From NCBI GenBank assembly GCA_900322135.1, contig ONYP01000087.1, positions 1 through 34,156 on the forward strand: a stretch of 34,156 nucleotides of DNA. Reading direction: 5' to 3'. The notes beneath the pieces were generated by a model. That model was given only the letters and a program-made list of their open reading frames with translations, ran no database searches and was not told the origin of the DNA. This document shows positions 21,717-30,569 of the stretch, piece by piece. The position numbers and the translations under genes are program-made. Source of the DNA: an uncultured Prevotellaceae bacterium. GTDB taxonomy: Bacteria > Bacteroidota > Bacteroidia > Bacteroidales > Muribaculaceae. The stretch's first letter is position 1; every line of letters begins with the position of its first letter.

Positions 21717-22034
21717 ATGGCTAATTTCCTGTTAATCCGCACATTGTGCGAGGAACGCAAAATCACTATGCGTGAGTTGGCGCGGCGAATTGGCCGCGAT
21801 GAGTCAACAATCCAGTCCGCAATTAGACGAGGAACAACAAACACTAAGACGATTGAAAAAATAGCAGAAGTGTTGGAAGTTCCCGTGGGCTATTTCTTTG
21901 ATACGGATCCAGTGGCCGGCTCTAGAACAGTAGTGGCTCTACCGGAGAACGAGGAGACAATAAACTACCTAAAGCAGATCCTGGAAGAGAAGGAAAGGAC
22001 AATAAGGATTTTAATGGCCAAGCAAGGCCTCTAA
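21717..22034 (+). CDS. CI-like XRE repressor, 105 aa
   Basis: The helix-turn-helix is residues about 8-60: EERKITMRELARRIGRDESTIQSAIRRGTTN, then IEKIAEVLEVPVGYFFD. The C-terminal part (EETINYLKQILEEKERTIRILMAKQ) is a short helix likely to dimerise. It lacks the LexA-type autocleavage domain, so induction must work some other way. It is divergent to the Cro-like gene over a shared operator. It ends the recognisable prophage on the right: after it the sequence resembles the host repeat-rich locus. Confidence 0.75.
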   Translation: MANFLLIRTLCEERKITMRELARRIGRDESTIQSAIRRGTTNTKTIEKIAEVLEVPVGYFFDTDPVAGSRTVVALPENEETINYLKQILEEKERTIRILMAKQGL

Positions 22035-22114
22035 GATGTTGACTGGGCGATGTCGGCACAAAACCGGCACAAAAAATAGATAAGAGGTTAAGGGCTAACC
22101 TCCTCGTGAGTCCC

Positions 22115-22172
22115 GGAGGTACCACATCAAAAACACGAAGCGACCGACTGAGAAATCAGCCGGCCGTTTTTT
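22115..22172 (+). terminator. Host-type BspA downstream repeat and terminator
   Basis: Bases 22115-22150 match the sequence downstream of the BspA genes (27086-27121; weaker at 24714-24749) at all but a few positions. The imperfect GACCGACTG/CAGCCGGCC stem ending in six T resembles those terminators. No BspA gene lies immediately upstream, so this copy probably marks the prophage/host boundary. Confidence 0.55.
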
Positions 22173-22193
22173 GTTGAGATATAGGGGAAATGG

Positions 22194-22419
22194 GTAACTA
22201 TTCAGCCCAAACACCCGCCACCATATTTCACGCTAAGTCGCAAAGACGCTGAGCTTTTTTGGGTTTTCAGACAATTATCATAGTCCCGACAGGGAAACTT
22301 TTTGATAGATTGAAGCATTTCATTTCGTCTGACATATCATAAACAAATGATGTAATGTATAAATATTAGACTCTTAGCGACTTAGCGGCTTAGCGTGAGG
22401 GAAATCGCTGAATAGTTAC
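22194..22419. mobile_element. MITE-like element, 226 bp, terminal inverted repeats
   Basis: Perfect 13-bp ends GTAACTATTCAGC (22194-22206) and its complement (22407-22419). Inner imperfect inverted arms of the form CACGCTAAG-CGC-AAG-CGCT-AG lie at about 22229-22252 and 22374-22398. It has no gene. It occupies the gap between the prophage end and the first BspA promoter. Confidence 0.65.
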
Positions 22420-22461
22420 AGCAAATGGGTATGATTGTAATGAAAATTGAAAAATCTTTAT

Positions 22462-22469
22462 TACCTTTG
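22462..22469 (+). promoter_or_regulatory. BspA gene 1 promoter -7 box
   Basis: TACCTTTG in the context TCTTTATTACCTTTGCGG, conserved in front of all three BspA genes, with a conserved 5' leader ending TCTAAACATTTTGATTATG. Confidence 0.6.
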
Positions 22470-22529
22470 CGGATGAGACCTTCAATCAATGATGATATCA
22501 ACCGTTATTTATTTCTAAACATTTTGATT

Positions 22530-22607
22530 ATGAAACAACTCTTCCGCTTTTCCGTAATGCTGCTGGCCCTCCTGTTGCCCGCACTCGCCACGGCCCACCC
22601 ACCGTGA
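22530..22607 (+). pseudogene. Detached signal peptide of BspA gene 1 (frameshifted)
   Basis: Encodes the same signal peptide as the two downstream paralogues (MKQLFRFSVMLLALLLPALA-TA) but ends after HPP with a TGA. Compared with paralogue 2 (GCCCAC-GTGAC), this copy has five extra bases (CCACC) just before the GTG that opens the mature frame. The two halves overlap as GTGA. As read, the LRR protein would have no export signal. Confidence 0.75.
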
Positions 22608-24697
22608 CATTCAAAGGTCTATTTTATAGTGATTATTACGATGAGTATTCTGGCTCTGTTGTCATTCCAGCCACCGTCACCTATAATGGAACCACCTACT
22701 CGGTAACTGCTATCGGTAACAATGCGTTCTATAGGTGCACCGGACTGACCAGCGTCGTCATCCCCAACTCGGTAACTTCTATCGGTAACTCTGCGTTCGA
22801 GCGGTGCACTGGACTGACCAGCATCGAGATTCCCAACTCGGTAACTTCTATCGGTAAATCTGCGTTCGAGCAGTGCACTGGGCTGACCGGTATCGAGATT
22901 CCCAACTCGGTAACTTCTATCGGTAACTCTGCGTTCGAGGACTGTTCTGGGCTAACCAGCGTCAATATTCCCAACTCGGTAACTTCTATCAGTCTTGGTG
23001 CGTTCAGAAACTGTACAGGTCTGACCGGCATCGAGATCCCCAACTCGGTAACTTCTATCGGTGACGGGGCGTTCGCTGGCTGCAGGGGCTTGACCAGCAT
23101 CGACATTCCCAGCTCGATAACCGCTATCGGTAACCAGGCGCTCTATATGTGCAGTGGACTGACCAGCATCGTGGTAGAAAGTGGCAATCCGAGATATGAT
23201 TCGCGCAACAGCTGCAATGCAATTATCGAGACCTCCAATAACACATTAATTTATGGCTGCAAGAACACGACTATTCCCAACTCAGTAACTGCTATCGATG
23301 ACTATGCGTTCTCTAAGTGTACAGGGCTTACCAGCATCGTCATCCCCAACTCGGTAACTGAGATTGGCGGCGGGGCGTTCTGGAGCTGCACTGGTCTGAC
23401 CAGCATCGAGATTCCCAACTCGGTAACTGAGATTGGCGGCGGGGCGTTCGAGGGCTGCACTGGGCTGACCAGCATCGATATCCCCAACTCGGTAACTCAT
23501 ATCGGCAGCTATGCGTTCGATGGGTGCACTGGGCTGACCACCATCGTCATCCCCAACTCGATACAAACTATCGGTATCTATACATTCTATAGGTGCACAG
23601 GACTGACCAGCATCGTCATCCCCAACTCGGTAACTACTATCGGCAACTGGGCGTTCGAGCAGTGCACAGGACTGACCAGTATCGACATCCCTAACTCGGT
23701 AACTGAGGTCGGTTACGGGGCGTTCTATAGGTGCAGTGGACTGGCCAGCATCGTGGTAGAAAGTGGCAATCCGAGATATGATTCTCGCAACAACTGCAAT
23801 GCAATTATTGAGACCGCCTCTAATACTTTAATTGTTGGCTGCAGGAACACGATTATCCCCAACTCGGTAACTGCTATCGGTGACAATGCGTTCTCTTGCT
23901 GCAGTGGACTGACCAGCGTCAACATCCCCAACTCGGTAACTTCAATCGGTGAGGATGCGTTCTTAGAGTGCACGGGGCTGACCAGCATCGTCATCCCTAA
24001 CTCGGTGACTGCTATCGGTATCACAGCGTTCAATGGGTGCACAGGACTGACCAGCATCGTCATCCCCAACTCGGTGACTGATATCGGTGAGGGAGCGTTC
24101 AATAGGTGCACTGGGCTGACCCGCATCGTGGTAGAAAGTGGCAATCCGAGATATGATTCTCGCAACAACTGTAATGCAATTATAGAGACCGCCTATAATA
24201 CTTTAATTTATGGCTGCAACAATACGATTATCCCCAATTCGGTAACTGCTATCGGTACCGATGCGTTCGCTAGACTTACTGGGTTGACCAGCATCATCAT
24301 CCCTAACTCGGTGTATTATATCGGTTTCTGGGCGTTCTATGGCTGCACGGGGCTGACGGATATGTATTGCTACATTGCTGACCCCTCGAGAGTATTGATG
24401 GAGTATGGACAATTCGATTTGGATGATGGTGATTACTCTGGTCGTACGCTGCATGTGCTGCAGGGGACGGCTGATGCCTATCGGGCTGACGGGAATTGGC
24501 ATCCCTATTTCGGACAGATTGTGGAAGACATATTCATTGGCGATGTGAACGGCGACCTTGAAGTCAATATTGCTGATGTAAATGCCGCCATCGACATCAT
24601 CTTGGATGGTAGCTGGAATCCCCGCGGTGATGTGAACGGCGATGGCGAAATCAACATCGCCGATGTGAATGGCCTGATAGACCTCATCCAAAACTGA
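22604..24697 (+). CDS. BspA-type LRR_5 surface protein with dockerin-like tail (lacks in-frame signal peptide)
   Basis: 697 codons. A run of about 23-residue BspA/TpLRR leucine-rich repeats of the type GLTSIVIPNSVTSIGNSAFEGCT covers most of the protein, interrupted three times by a different about 45-residue module (VVESGNPRYDSRNNCNAIIE, then a GC[K/R/N]NT[T/I]IPNSV ending). The C-terminus has two dockerin-like calcium repeats (GDVNGDLEVNIADVNAAIDI; GDVNGDGEINIADVNGLIDL). BspA proteins mediate adhesion and host-cell binding. The only start in this frame near the front is GTG 22604, immediately after the frameshifted signal peptide, so the copy is probably silent or phase-off; a one-base change would rejoin it. 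Confidence 0.8.
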   Translation: MTFKGLFYSDYYDEYSGSVVIPATVTYNGTTYSVTAIGNNAFYRCTGLTSVVIPNSVTSIGNSAFERCTGLTSIEIPNSVTSIGKSAFEQCTGLTGIEIPNSVTSIGNSAFEDCSGLTSVNIPNSVTSISLGAFRNCTGLTGIEIPNSVTSIGDGAFAGCRGLTSIDIPSSITAIGNQALYMCSGLTSIVVESGNPRYDSRNSCNAIIETSNNTLIYGCKNTTIPNSVTAIDDYAFSKCTGLTSIVIPNSVTEIGGGAFWSCTGLTSIEIPNSVTEIGGGAFEGCTGLTSIDIPNSVTHIGSYAFDGCTGLTTIVIPNSIQTIGIYTFYRCTGLTSIVIPNSVTTIGNWAFEQCTGLTSIDIPNSVTEVGYGAFYRCSGLASIVVESGNPRYDSRNNCNAIIETASNTLIVGCRNTIIPNSVTAIGDNAFSCCSGLTSVNIPNSVTSIGEDAFLECTGLTSIVIPNSVTAIGITAFNGCTGLTSIVIPNSVTDIGEGAFNRCTGLTRIVVESGNPRYDSRNNCNAIIETAYNTLIYGCNNTIIPNSVTAIGTDAFARLTGLTSIIIPNSVYYIGFWAFYGCTGLTDMYCYIADPSRVLMEYGQFDLDDGDYSGRTLHVLQGTADAYRADGNWHPYFGQIVEDIFIGDVNGDLEVNIADVNAAIDIILDGSWNPRGDVNGDGEINIADVNGLIDLIQN

Positions 24698-24737
24698 TCG
24701 GCAACAAGACTGGAGGTGCCTCCTCAAAAACACGAAG

Positions 24738-24770
24738 CGACCGACTGCCCGCGCAGCCGGCCGTTTTTTT
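24738..24770 (+). terminator. BspA gene 1 terminator
   Basis: Imperfect stem CGACCGACTG / CAGCCGGCCG around CCCGCG, followed by seven T. Confidence 0.7.
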
Positions 24771-24837
24771 GTTGGTTACTGGCTCAATGGGAAATGGAAA
24801 GTATGGATGCTTGTGATGATTATTGAATAATCTTTAT

Positions 24838-24845
24838 TACCTTTG
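24838..24845 (+). promoter_or_regulatory. BspA gene 2 promoter -7 box
   Basis: TACCTTTG, same context as gene 1. Confidence 0.6.
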
Positions 24846-24905
24846 CGGGCGTAACCTCTAATCAAAGATTATTTTAACCGTTATTTATTTCTAAACATTT
24901 TGATT

Positions 24906-27071
24906 ATGAAACAACTCTTCCGCTTTTCCGTAATGCTGCTGGCCCTCCTGTTGCCCGCACTCGCCACGGCCCACGTGACTTTCAGAGGTCAAAATTGTAT
25001 TTCATTTTACTATGAGTATTCAGGCTCTGTCGTCATCCCACCCGCAGTCACCTATAATGGAACCACCTACCCGGTGACTTCTATTGATGAGTTGGCGTTC
25101 ATTTACTGCGAAGGCTTGACTAGCATCGTCATCCCCAACTCGGTAACTGAGATCGGTCAAGAGGCGTTCGCATACTGCACTGGGCTGACCAGCATCGTGG
25201 TAAAAAGTGGCAATCCAAGATATGATTCGCGCAACAACTGCAATGCAATTATCAAGACCACCGATAATGAGTTGATTGCTGGCTGCAAGAACACGACTAT
25301 CCCCAACTCGGTAACTAGGGTCGGTAGCTTTGCGTTCAAGGGATGCGAAGGCCTGACCAGTATCGTTATCCCCAACTCGGTAACTGAGATTGGTGACTAT
25401 GCCTTCTATTGTTGCGATGGGCTGACCAGCGTCAACATAGGTAACTCGGTGACTGAGATCGGTGCCTGGGCGTTCGAGGGCTGCTTAGGGCTGACCAGCA
25501 TCGTGGTAGACAGTGGCAATCCAAGATATGATTCGCGCAACAACTGCAATGCAATTATCGAGACCGCCTCTAATACTTTATTGTTGGGCTGCAAGAACAC
25601 GACTATCCCCAACTCGGTAACTAAGGTCGGTAACTTTGCGTTCGCTTACTGCTATGGGCTGACCAGCATCAACATCCCCAACTCGGTAACTGAGATTGGT
25701 AACGGGGCGTTCGAGGGCTGCACAGGGCTTACCAGCGTCGTCATCCCCAACTCGGTGACTTCTATCGGTGCCTGGGCGTTTGAAAGTTGCTATGGACTGA
25801 CCAGCGTCAACATGGGCAACTCGGTAACTTATATCGGTAACAAGTCGTTCTGTAACTGCTCTGGCCTGACCAGTATCGTCATCCCCAATTCGGTAATTGA
25901 GATTGGCGACGAGGCGTTCAAGAGTTGCTGGGGACTGACCAGCCTCAACATAGGTAACTCGGTAACTGAGATTGGTGACGGGGCGTTCGAGGGCTGCGAA
26001 GGCCTGACCAGCATCGTCATCCCCAACTCGGTAACTGAGATTGGTGACAAGGCGTTCTCTGGCTGCAAGAGGCTGACCCGCATCGACATCCCTAACTCGG
26101 TAACTTCCATCGGTGCCTTGGCGTTCTATAACTGCACTGGGCTGACCCGCATCGTGGTAGACAGTGGCAATCCAAGATATGATTCACGCAACAACTGCAA
26201 TGCAATTATCGAGACCGCCTCTAATACTTTATTCTTGGGCTGCAGGAACGCGATTATCCCCAACACGGTCACTGCTGTCGGTGACTATGCGTTTGCTAAC
26301 TGTGCTGATTTGACCAGCATCGTCATCCCCAACTCAGTGACTAGGATCGGTGACGGGGCGTTCTCGAGTTGCACTGGGCTGACCCGCATCAACATCCCCA
26401 ACTCGGTGACTTCTATCGGTAACGGGGCGTTTGAGGCCTGCACTAGACTGGCCACCATCGTCATCCCTAACTCGGTAACTTCTATCGGTCTCTCGGCGTT
26501 CTATAATACAGCATGGTACAATAACCAGCCAGACGGACTGGTCTATGCCGGCATGGTCGCTTACGGGTATAAGGGAACGATGCCAAGCGGAACCCATGTG
26601 ACTTTAAAAGAAGGAACATTAGGCATCGCTGGCTGTGCGTTCGAGTCTTGCACTGGTCTGACCAGCATCGTCATCCCCCACTCGGTGATTGATATCGGTG
26701 ACGGGGCATTCTATTGGTGCACAGGACTGTCGGATGTGTATTGCTACATTGCTGACCCTTCGAGAGTATCGTACGGGAATGAACAATTCAATTTGGATGA
26801 TGGCGATTACTCGGGCCGTACGCTTCATGTGCTGCAGGGGACGGCTGATGCCTATCGGGCTGACGAGAACTGGTATCCGTATTTCGGACAGATTGTGGAA
26901 GATATATTCATTGGCGATGTGAATGGCGACCATGAAGTCAATATTGCTGATGTGAATGCCGCCATCGACATTATCTTTGATGGTAGCGGTAATCCCCGTG
27001 GTGATGTGAACGGCGATGGCGAAATCAACATCGCCGATGTGAATGGCCTGATAGACCTCATCCGAAACTAA
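24906..27071 (+). CDS. BspA-type LRR_5 surface protein with dockerin-like tail, intact
   Basis: 721 aa from the ATG 24906; the TTG two codons earlier is unlikely. The signal peptide MKQLFRFSVMLLALLLPALA-TA leads directly to the mature protein (HVTFRGQ). LRR_5 repeats follow, with IGNSVT variants and three VV[D/K]SGNPRYDSRNNCNAII modules. Near residue 540 a SAFYNTAWYNNQPDGLVYAG segment resembles the repeat-cap found in other BspA proteins. Two dockerin-like EF-hand repeats end it. Dockerins normally bind cohesins or other partners; a covalent anchor is not visible. Export by Sec and display at the surface is inferred. Intact, unlike its upstream neighbour. Confidence 0.88.
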   Translation: MKQLFRFSVMLLALLLPALATAHVTFRGQNCISFYYEYSGSVVIPPAVTYNGTTYPVTSIDELAFIYCEGLTSIVIPNSVTEIGQEAFAYCTGLTSIVVKSGNPRYDSRNNCNAIIKTTDNELIAGCKNTTIPNSVTRVGSFAFKGCEGLTSIVIPNSVTEIGDYAFYCCDGLTSVNIGNSVTEIGAWAFEGCLGLTSIVVDSGNPRYDSRNNCNAIIETASNTLLLGCKNTTIPNSVTKVGNFAFAYCYGLTSINIPNSVTEIGNGAFEGCTGLTSVVIPNSVTSIGAWAFESCYGLTSVNMGNSVTYIGNKSFCNCSGLTSIVIPNSVIEIGDEAFKSCWGLTSLNIGNSVTEIGDGAFEGCEGLTSIVIPNSVTEIGDKAFSGCKRLTRIDIPNSVTSIGALAFYNCTGLTRIVVDSGNPRYDSRNNCNAIIETASNTLFLGCRNAIIPNTVTAVGDYAFANCADLTSIVIPNSVTRIGDGAFSSCTGLTRINIPNSVTSIGNGAFEACTRLATIVIPNSVTSIGLSAFYNTAWYNNQPDGLVYAGMVAYGYKGTMPSGTHVTLKEGTLGIAGCAFESCTGLTSIVIPHSVIDIGDGAFYWCTGLSDVYCYIADPSRVSYGNEQFNLDDGDYSGRTLHVLQGTADAYRADENWYPYFGQIVEDIFIGDVNGDHEVNIADVNAAIDIIFDGSGNPRGDVNGDGEINIADVNGLIDLIRN

Positions 27072-27111
27072 TCCGCAACGAGACTGGAGGTACCACATCA
27101 AAAACACGAAA

Positions 27112-27143
27112 CGGCCGACTGCCCGCGCAGCCGGCCGTTTTTT
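27112..27143 (+). terminator. BspA gene 2 terminator
   Basis: CGGCCGACTG pairs with CAGCCGGCCG (one wobble) and six T follow. Confidence 0.8.
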
Positions 27144-27196
27144 GTTGGATGTATGGAAAATGTGGAAGCTTGTGATGAATATTGAATTTTCTTTAT

Positions 27197-27204
27197 TACC
27201 TTTG
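27197..27204 (+). promoter_or_regulatory. BspA gene 3 promoter -7 box
   Basis: TACCTTTG in the same conserved context as genes 1 and 2. Confidence 0.6.
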
Positions 27205-27265
27205 CGGGTGAAACTTTAAATCAAAGATTATATTAACTGATTATTAATTTCTAAACATTTTGATT

Positions 27266-28702
27266 ATGAAACAACTTTTCCGCTTTTCTGTAATGCTGTT
27301 GGCACTCCTGTTGCCTTTAACGGCCACGGCCGCCGACTTCGTGGTCGATGACATCAGTTACAACATCAACGGCAACGAGGCCGCCGTGACTCGCAAAGGT
27401 AAACCTGGTTATCTATTTATTGGGTATTCAGGCGATGTCGTCATCCCAGCCACCGTCACCTACAATGGAATCACCTACCCGGTAACTTCTATCGAAGCCC
27501 TTGCGTTCTATCGCTGCACTGAGCTGACCAGCGTTGATATCCCCAACTCGGTAACTGAGATCGGTCAAGAGGCGTTCGGACGCTGCCCTGGGCTGACCAG
27601 CATCGTGGTAGAAAGTGGCAATCCAAGGTTTGATTCGCGCAACAACTGCAATGCAATTATAGAGACCGCCAATAATGTGTTAATTGTTGGCTGCAAGAAC
27701 ACGATTATCCCCAACTCGGTAACTGAGATAGGTAACCTTGCGTTCGATGCCTGCGACAGTCTGACCAGTATCGTCATCCCCAACTCGGTGACTAGGATCG
27801 GTGACGGGGCGTTCTATAGCTGCGAAGGTCTGACCAGCATCAATATTCCTAACTCGGTGACTTCTATCGGTCAAGAGGCGTTCGCCTGGTGTACTGGGCT
27901 GACCAGCATCGTCATTCCCAACTCTGTAACTGAGATTGGTGTCGGGGTGTTCGATGACTGCACCGAACTGGCCGGCATCGTGGTAGAAAGTGGCAATCCA
28001 AGATATGATTCGCGCAACAACTGCAATGCAATTATCGAGACCGCCAATAATGTGTTAATTGTTGGCTGCAAGAACACGACTATTCCCAACTCGGTGACTG
28101 TTATCGGTTACTGGGCGTTCTATACATGCTCGGGGCTGACCAGCATCGACATCCCCAACTCAGTAACTGAGATCAGTGAAGGGGCGTTCAGTGATTGCAC
28201 AGGGCTGGCCAGCATCGTCATCCCCAACTCAGTAACTGAGATTGGTGACTATGCCTTCTATTGTTGCGATGGGCTGACCAGCATCGTCATCCCCAACTCG
28301 GTAACTGCTATCGGTGACAGCGCGTTCTATGATTGCGGGCGGCTGACAGATGTGTATTGCTACATTGCTGACCTCTCGAAAGTATCGAGCGGGAATGATC
28401 AATTCTATAAGCGTAATGGTAGTTACTCGGGCCGTACGCTTCATGTGCTGCATGGGACGGCTGATGCCTATCGGGCTGACGAGAACTGGTATCCCTATTT
28501 CGGACAGATTGTGGAAGATATATTCATTGGCGATGTGAATGGCGACCTTGAAGTGAACATTGCTGATGTGAATGTCGCCATCGACATGATTCTGGGCGGA
28601 AACAGTAGCACCCCTGCTGCCGATGTGAACGGTGACGGCGAAATCAACATTGCCGACATCAACGCCATCATCGACATCATCCTGGGCGGCACCCGGAATT
28701 AG
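27266..28702 (+). CDS. BspA-type LRR_5 surface protein with dockerin-like tail, shorter paralogue
   Basis: 478 aa from the ATG 27266, with the same signal peptide family (MKQLFRFSVMLLALLLPLTA-TA). It differs from the other two by an N-terminal extension (ADFVVDDISYNINGNEAAVT) typical of BspA-like proteins with an MBG-like leader. LRR_5 repeats, two VVESGNPR(Y/F)DSRNNCNAII modules, then two dockerin-like repeats (GDVNGDLEVNIADVNVAIDM; ADVNGDGEINIADINAIIDI) end it. The three genes form a tandem family with common regulation. Confidence 0.87.
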   Translation: MKQLFRFSVMLLALLLPLTATAADFVVDDISYNINGNEAAVTRKGKPGYLFIGYSGDVVIPATVTYNGITYPVTSIEALAFYRCTELTSVDIPNSVTEIGQEAFGRCPGLTSIVVESGNPRFDSRNNCNAIIETANNVLIVGCKNTIIPNSVTEIGNLAFDACDSLTSIVIPNSVTRIGDGAFYSCEGLTSINIPNSVTSIGQEAFAWCTGLTSIVIPNSVTEIGVGVFDDCTELAGIVVESGNPRYDSRNNCNAIIETANNVLIVGCKNTTIPNSVTVIGYWAFYTCSGLTSIDIPNSVTEISEGAFSDCTGLASIVIPNSVTEIGDYAFYCCDGLTSIVIPNSVTAIGDSAFYDCGRLTDVYCYIADLSKVSSGNDQFYKRNGSYSGRTLHVLHGTADAYRADENWYPYFGQIVEDIFIGDVNGDLEVNIADVNVAIDMILGGNSSTPAADVNGDGEINIADINAIIDIILGGTRN

Positions 28703-29029
28703 ATATGACTGTCGGCGTGACCTAATTGCGACCGGGAAATATTACCGTGCTATCGCACGGGAAATTAAACAGATTATTTTAAATAATCATAATAAAAATT
28801 TTAATTTTCTCAATTTTAATACAAAATTTGTTTTGATTTTTCGGCCGTAGGCCAATCGATAATTGAGCCATACAGGTTTTGCTACACACCCCCGGGTGCT
28901 GAGCCTTGGTGATTCAAGGTGAGCCTCAATGAGTGCTTGTATTTGTTAATTGTTTGGATATCAGCGCTTCCGTTGTTACAGGCCATCATTTTTTTGACGC
29001 ATGATGTGCCAAGTAATAAAATTAATCAC
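28703..29029. other. Intergenic region with a partial repeat element
   Basis: No gene. It contains a fragment related to the inverted-repeat elements at 31021 and 33087: CCGTGCTATCGCACGGG followed by GAAATTAAAC, here in the opposite arrangement, then an AT-rich tract. A conserved TTTTTTTGACGC motif before the promoter (about 28990-29000) recurs ahead of both other DUF285 genes. Confidence 0.5.
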
Positions 29030-29037
29030 TATATTTG
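29030..29037 (+). promoter_or_regulatory. DUF285 gene 1 promoter -7 box
   Basis: TATATTTG, with the same flanks (TCACTATATTTGTGGCAAATATT) as the later two DUF285 promoters. Confidence 0.6.
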
Positions 29038-29068
29038 TGGCAAATATTATTTTTTAGACCAAATTACT

Positions 29069-30397
29069 ATGAAAAAGAAGAATTTAATCCTGCGTCTGGT
29101 CGTCCTGGTGACGGCCATGATGTGCGCAATCGGTACCAGCGCCCAGGAGGCCTACACCTGCTACACGTCGGACAACACGACGCTGACGTTCTATTATGAC
29201 AACGAGCGCAGTAGCCGCCCGGGCACCACCTACGACCTGAACACGGGCCACAACGACACTGGTTGGGAAACTGACGGGACCAATTACAATGTGACCAAGG
29301 TGGTCTTTGATCCCTCGTTCGCTGATGCCCGCCCGACGAGCACTTTCTGCTGGTTCTATAACATGGAAAGCCTTAAAACCATCGAGGGCTTTGAGTACCT
29401 GAACACCAGCGAGGTGACCATTATGGGCTATATGTTCCATGACTGTATTGCTCTAACAAGCCTTGACCTGAGCAGTTTCAACACGTCCAAGGTGACCGAA
29501 ATGAATGATATGTTCTACGACTGCATCTGCCTAAATACTATTTATGTTGGCGAGGGCTGGACAACGGAGGCTGTAGAGAATTCCAACCATATGTTCCATT
29601 ACGTCCTTAGTATAGTGGGCGCTCAGGGCACGACCTACAACGAATCCAACCCGAAGGACAAGACCTATGCCCACGTCGACGGCGGTCCCAGCAACCCGGG
29701 CTATTTTCATGAAGCCAAGGCCTATGCCTGCTACACACCGGAGAATACTACGCTGACGTTCTATTACGACCGCCAGCGAGAAATCCGCCCAGGCACGATC
29801 TACAGTCTGAACACGGTTGACAGCCGGCCTGGCTGGCGCATCGATGACATTTCCAGAGATGTCACGAAGGTGGTATTTGACCCGTCGTTTGCCAGCGTTC
29901 GACCCACAAGCACATACTATTGGTTTGGAGGCATGCTCAATCTCGAAGCCATCGAGGGTATGAAATACCTGAACACCAGTGAGGTGACCGAGATGAGTTG
30001 TATGTTCACTTTCTGCGAAATATTGCCGAGCCTTGACTTGAGTGGTTTCAACACCGCCAATGTGACAAACATGTTCTACATGTTCTCAAACTGCCATGGC
30101 CTGGAACGCCTTGACTTGAGTAGTTTCAACACGGCCAAGGTAGAAAGTATGTCCAGCATGTTCAGTGACTGCGATCATCTGCAGACCATCTATGTGAGTG
30201 ATGAATGGAGCATAGAATCGTTGTTATCTCCATCAAGTATGTTTACTGGCTGCACGAGCCTGGTGGGTGGCCAGGGCACGGCCTACAGTCCTAGCCATGT
30301 GAATAGTGACTACGCCCACATCGACGGCGGCACGAGCAAGCAACCCGGGCTACTTCACTGCGAAGAGCGCAGCCCTGCGTGGCGACGTGAACAGTGA
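29069..30397 (+). CDS. DUF285 BspA-like surface protein, frameshifted before its dockerin
   Basis: From ATG 29069: signal peptide MKKKNLILRLVVLVTAMMCA, then two modules each with an EAY-x-CYT start, a YDLNTG-type region, FDPSFA-x-xRPTST, and DUF285 repeats (LNTSEVT-x-M-x-x-MF, LTSLDLSSFNTSKVT). The frame closes as GTSKQPGLLHCEERSPAWRREQ because a GCAA tetranucleotide is doubled (30336-30343). The intact relative at 31382 reads GPSNPGYF here and continues to the dockerin. So the protein as read lacks its C-terminal dockerin-like tail. Frame before the ATG back to 28919 is not used since the promoter is at 29030. Confidence 0.8.
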   Translation: MKKKNLILRLVVLVTAMMCAIGTSAQEAYTCYTSDNTTLTFYYDNERSSRPGTTYDLNTGHNDTGWETDGTNYNVTKVVFDPSFADARPTSTFCWFYNMESLKTIEGFEYLNTSEVTIMGYMFHDCIALTSLDLSSFNTSKVTEMNDMFYDCICLNTIYVGEGWTTEAVENSNHMFHYVLSIVGAQGTTYNESNPKDKTYAHVDGGPSNPGYFHEAKAYACYTPENTTLTFYYDRQREIRPGTIYSLNTVDSRPGWRIDDISRDVTKVVFDPSFASVRPTSTYYWFGGMLNLEAIEGMKYLNTSEVTEMSCMFTFCEILPSLDLSGFNTANVTNMFYMFSNCHGLERLDLSSFNTAKVESMSSMFSDCDHLQTIYVSDEWSIESLLSPSSMFTGCTSLVGGQGTAYSPSHVNSDYAHIDGGTSKQPGLLHCEERSPAWRREQ

Positions 30398-30569
30398 CCA
30401 TGTCATCGACATCAACGATGTGACCGTCCTGATTGACGTGGTGCTGGGAAAGAATGTCGAGTATAATGCCACTGCGGCCGATTGCAATACGGCTTCGGGT
30501 GACGGCAGCATCAACATCAACGATGTGACCGCCCTGATCAACTTCGTGTTGAAAGGCGCTTGGAATTGA
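30345..30569 (+). pseudogene. Detached dockerin-like tail of the DUF285 gene
   Basis: In the frame restored by removing one GCAA, the coding continues PGYFTAKSAALRGDVNSDHV and contains two dockerin-like repeats (GDVNSDHVIDINDVTVLIDV; GDGSININDVTALINFVL), ending AWN. It is nearly identical to the tail of the 31382 gene. No proper start of its own. Confidence 0.75.

Noticed and set aside
22082-22125. Possible tRNA 3' end (GAGTCCCGGAGGTACCA)
   Set aside because: No 5' half, anticodon arm or D arm upstream; the acceptor-like bases belong to a repeat found after BspA genes and to a local CCTCC/GGAGG hairpin.
22604-28702. Direct repeats of about 69 bp resembling a CRISPR or satellite
   Set aside because: They encode 23-residue LRR_5 repeats in one reading frame; there are no unique spacers or cas genes.
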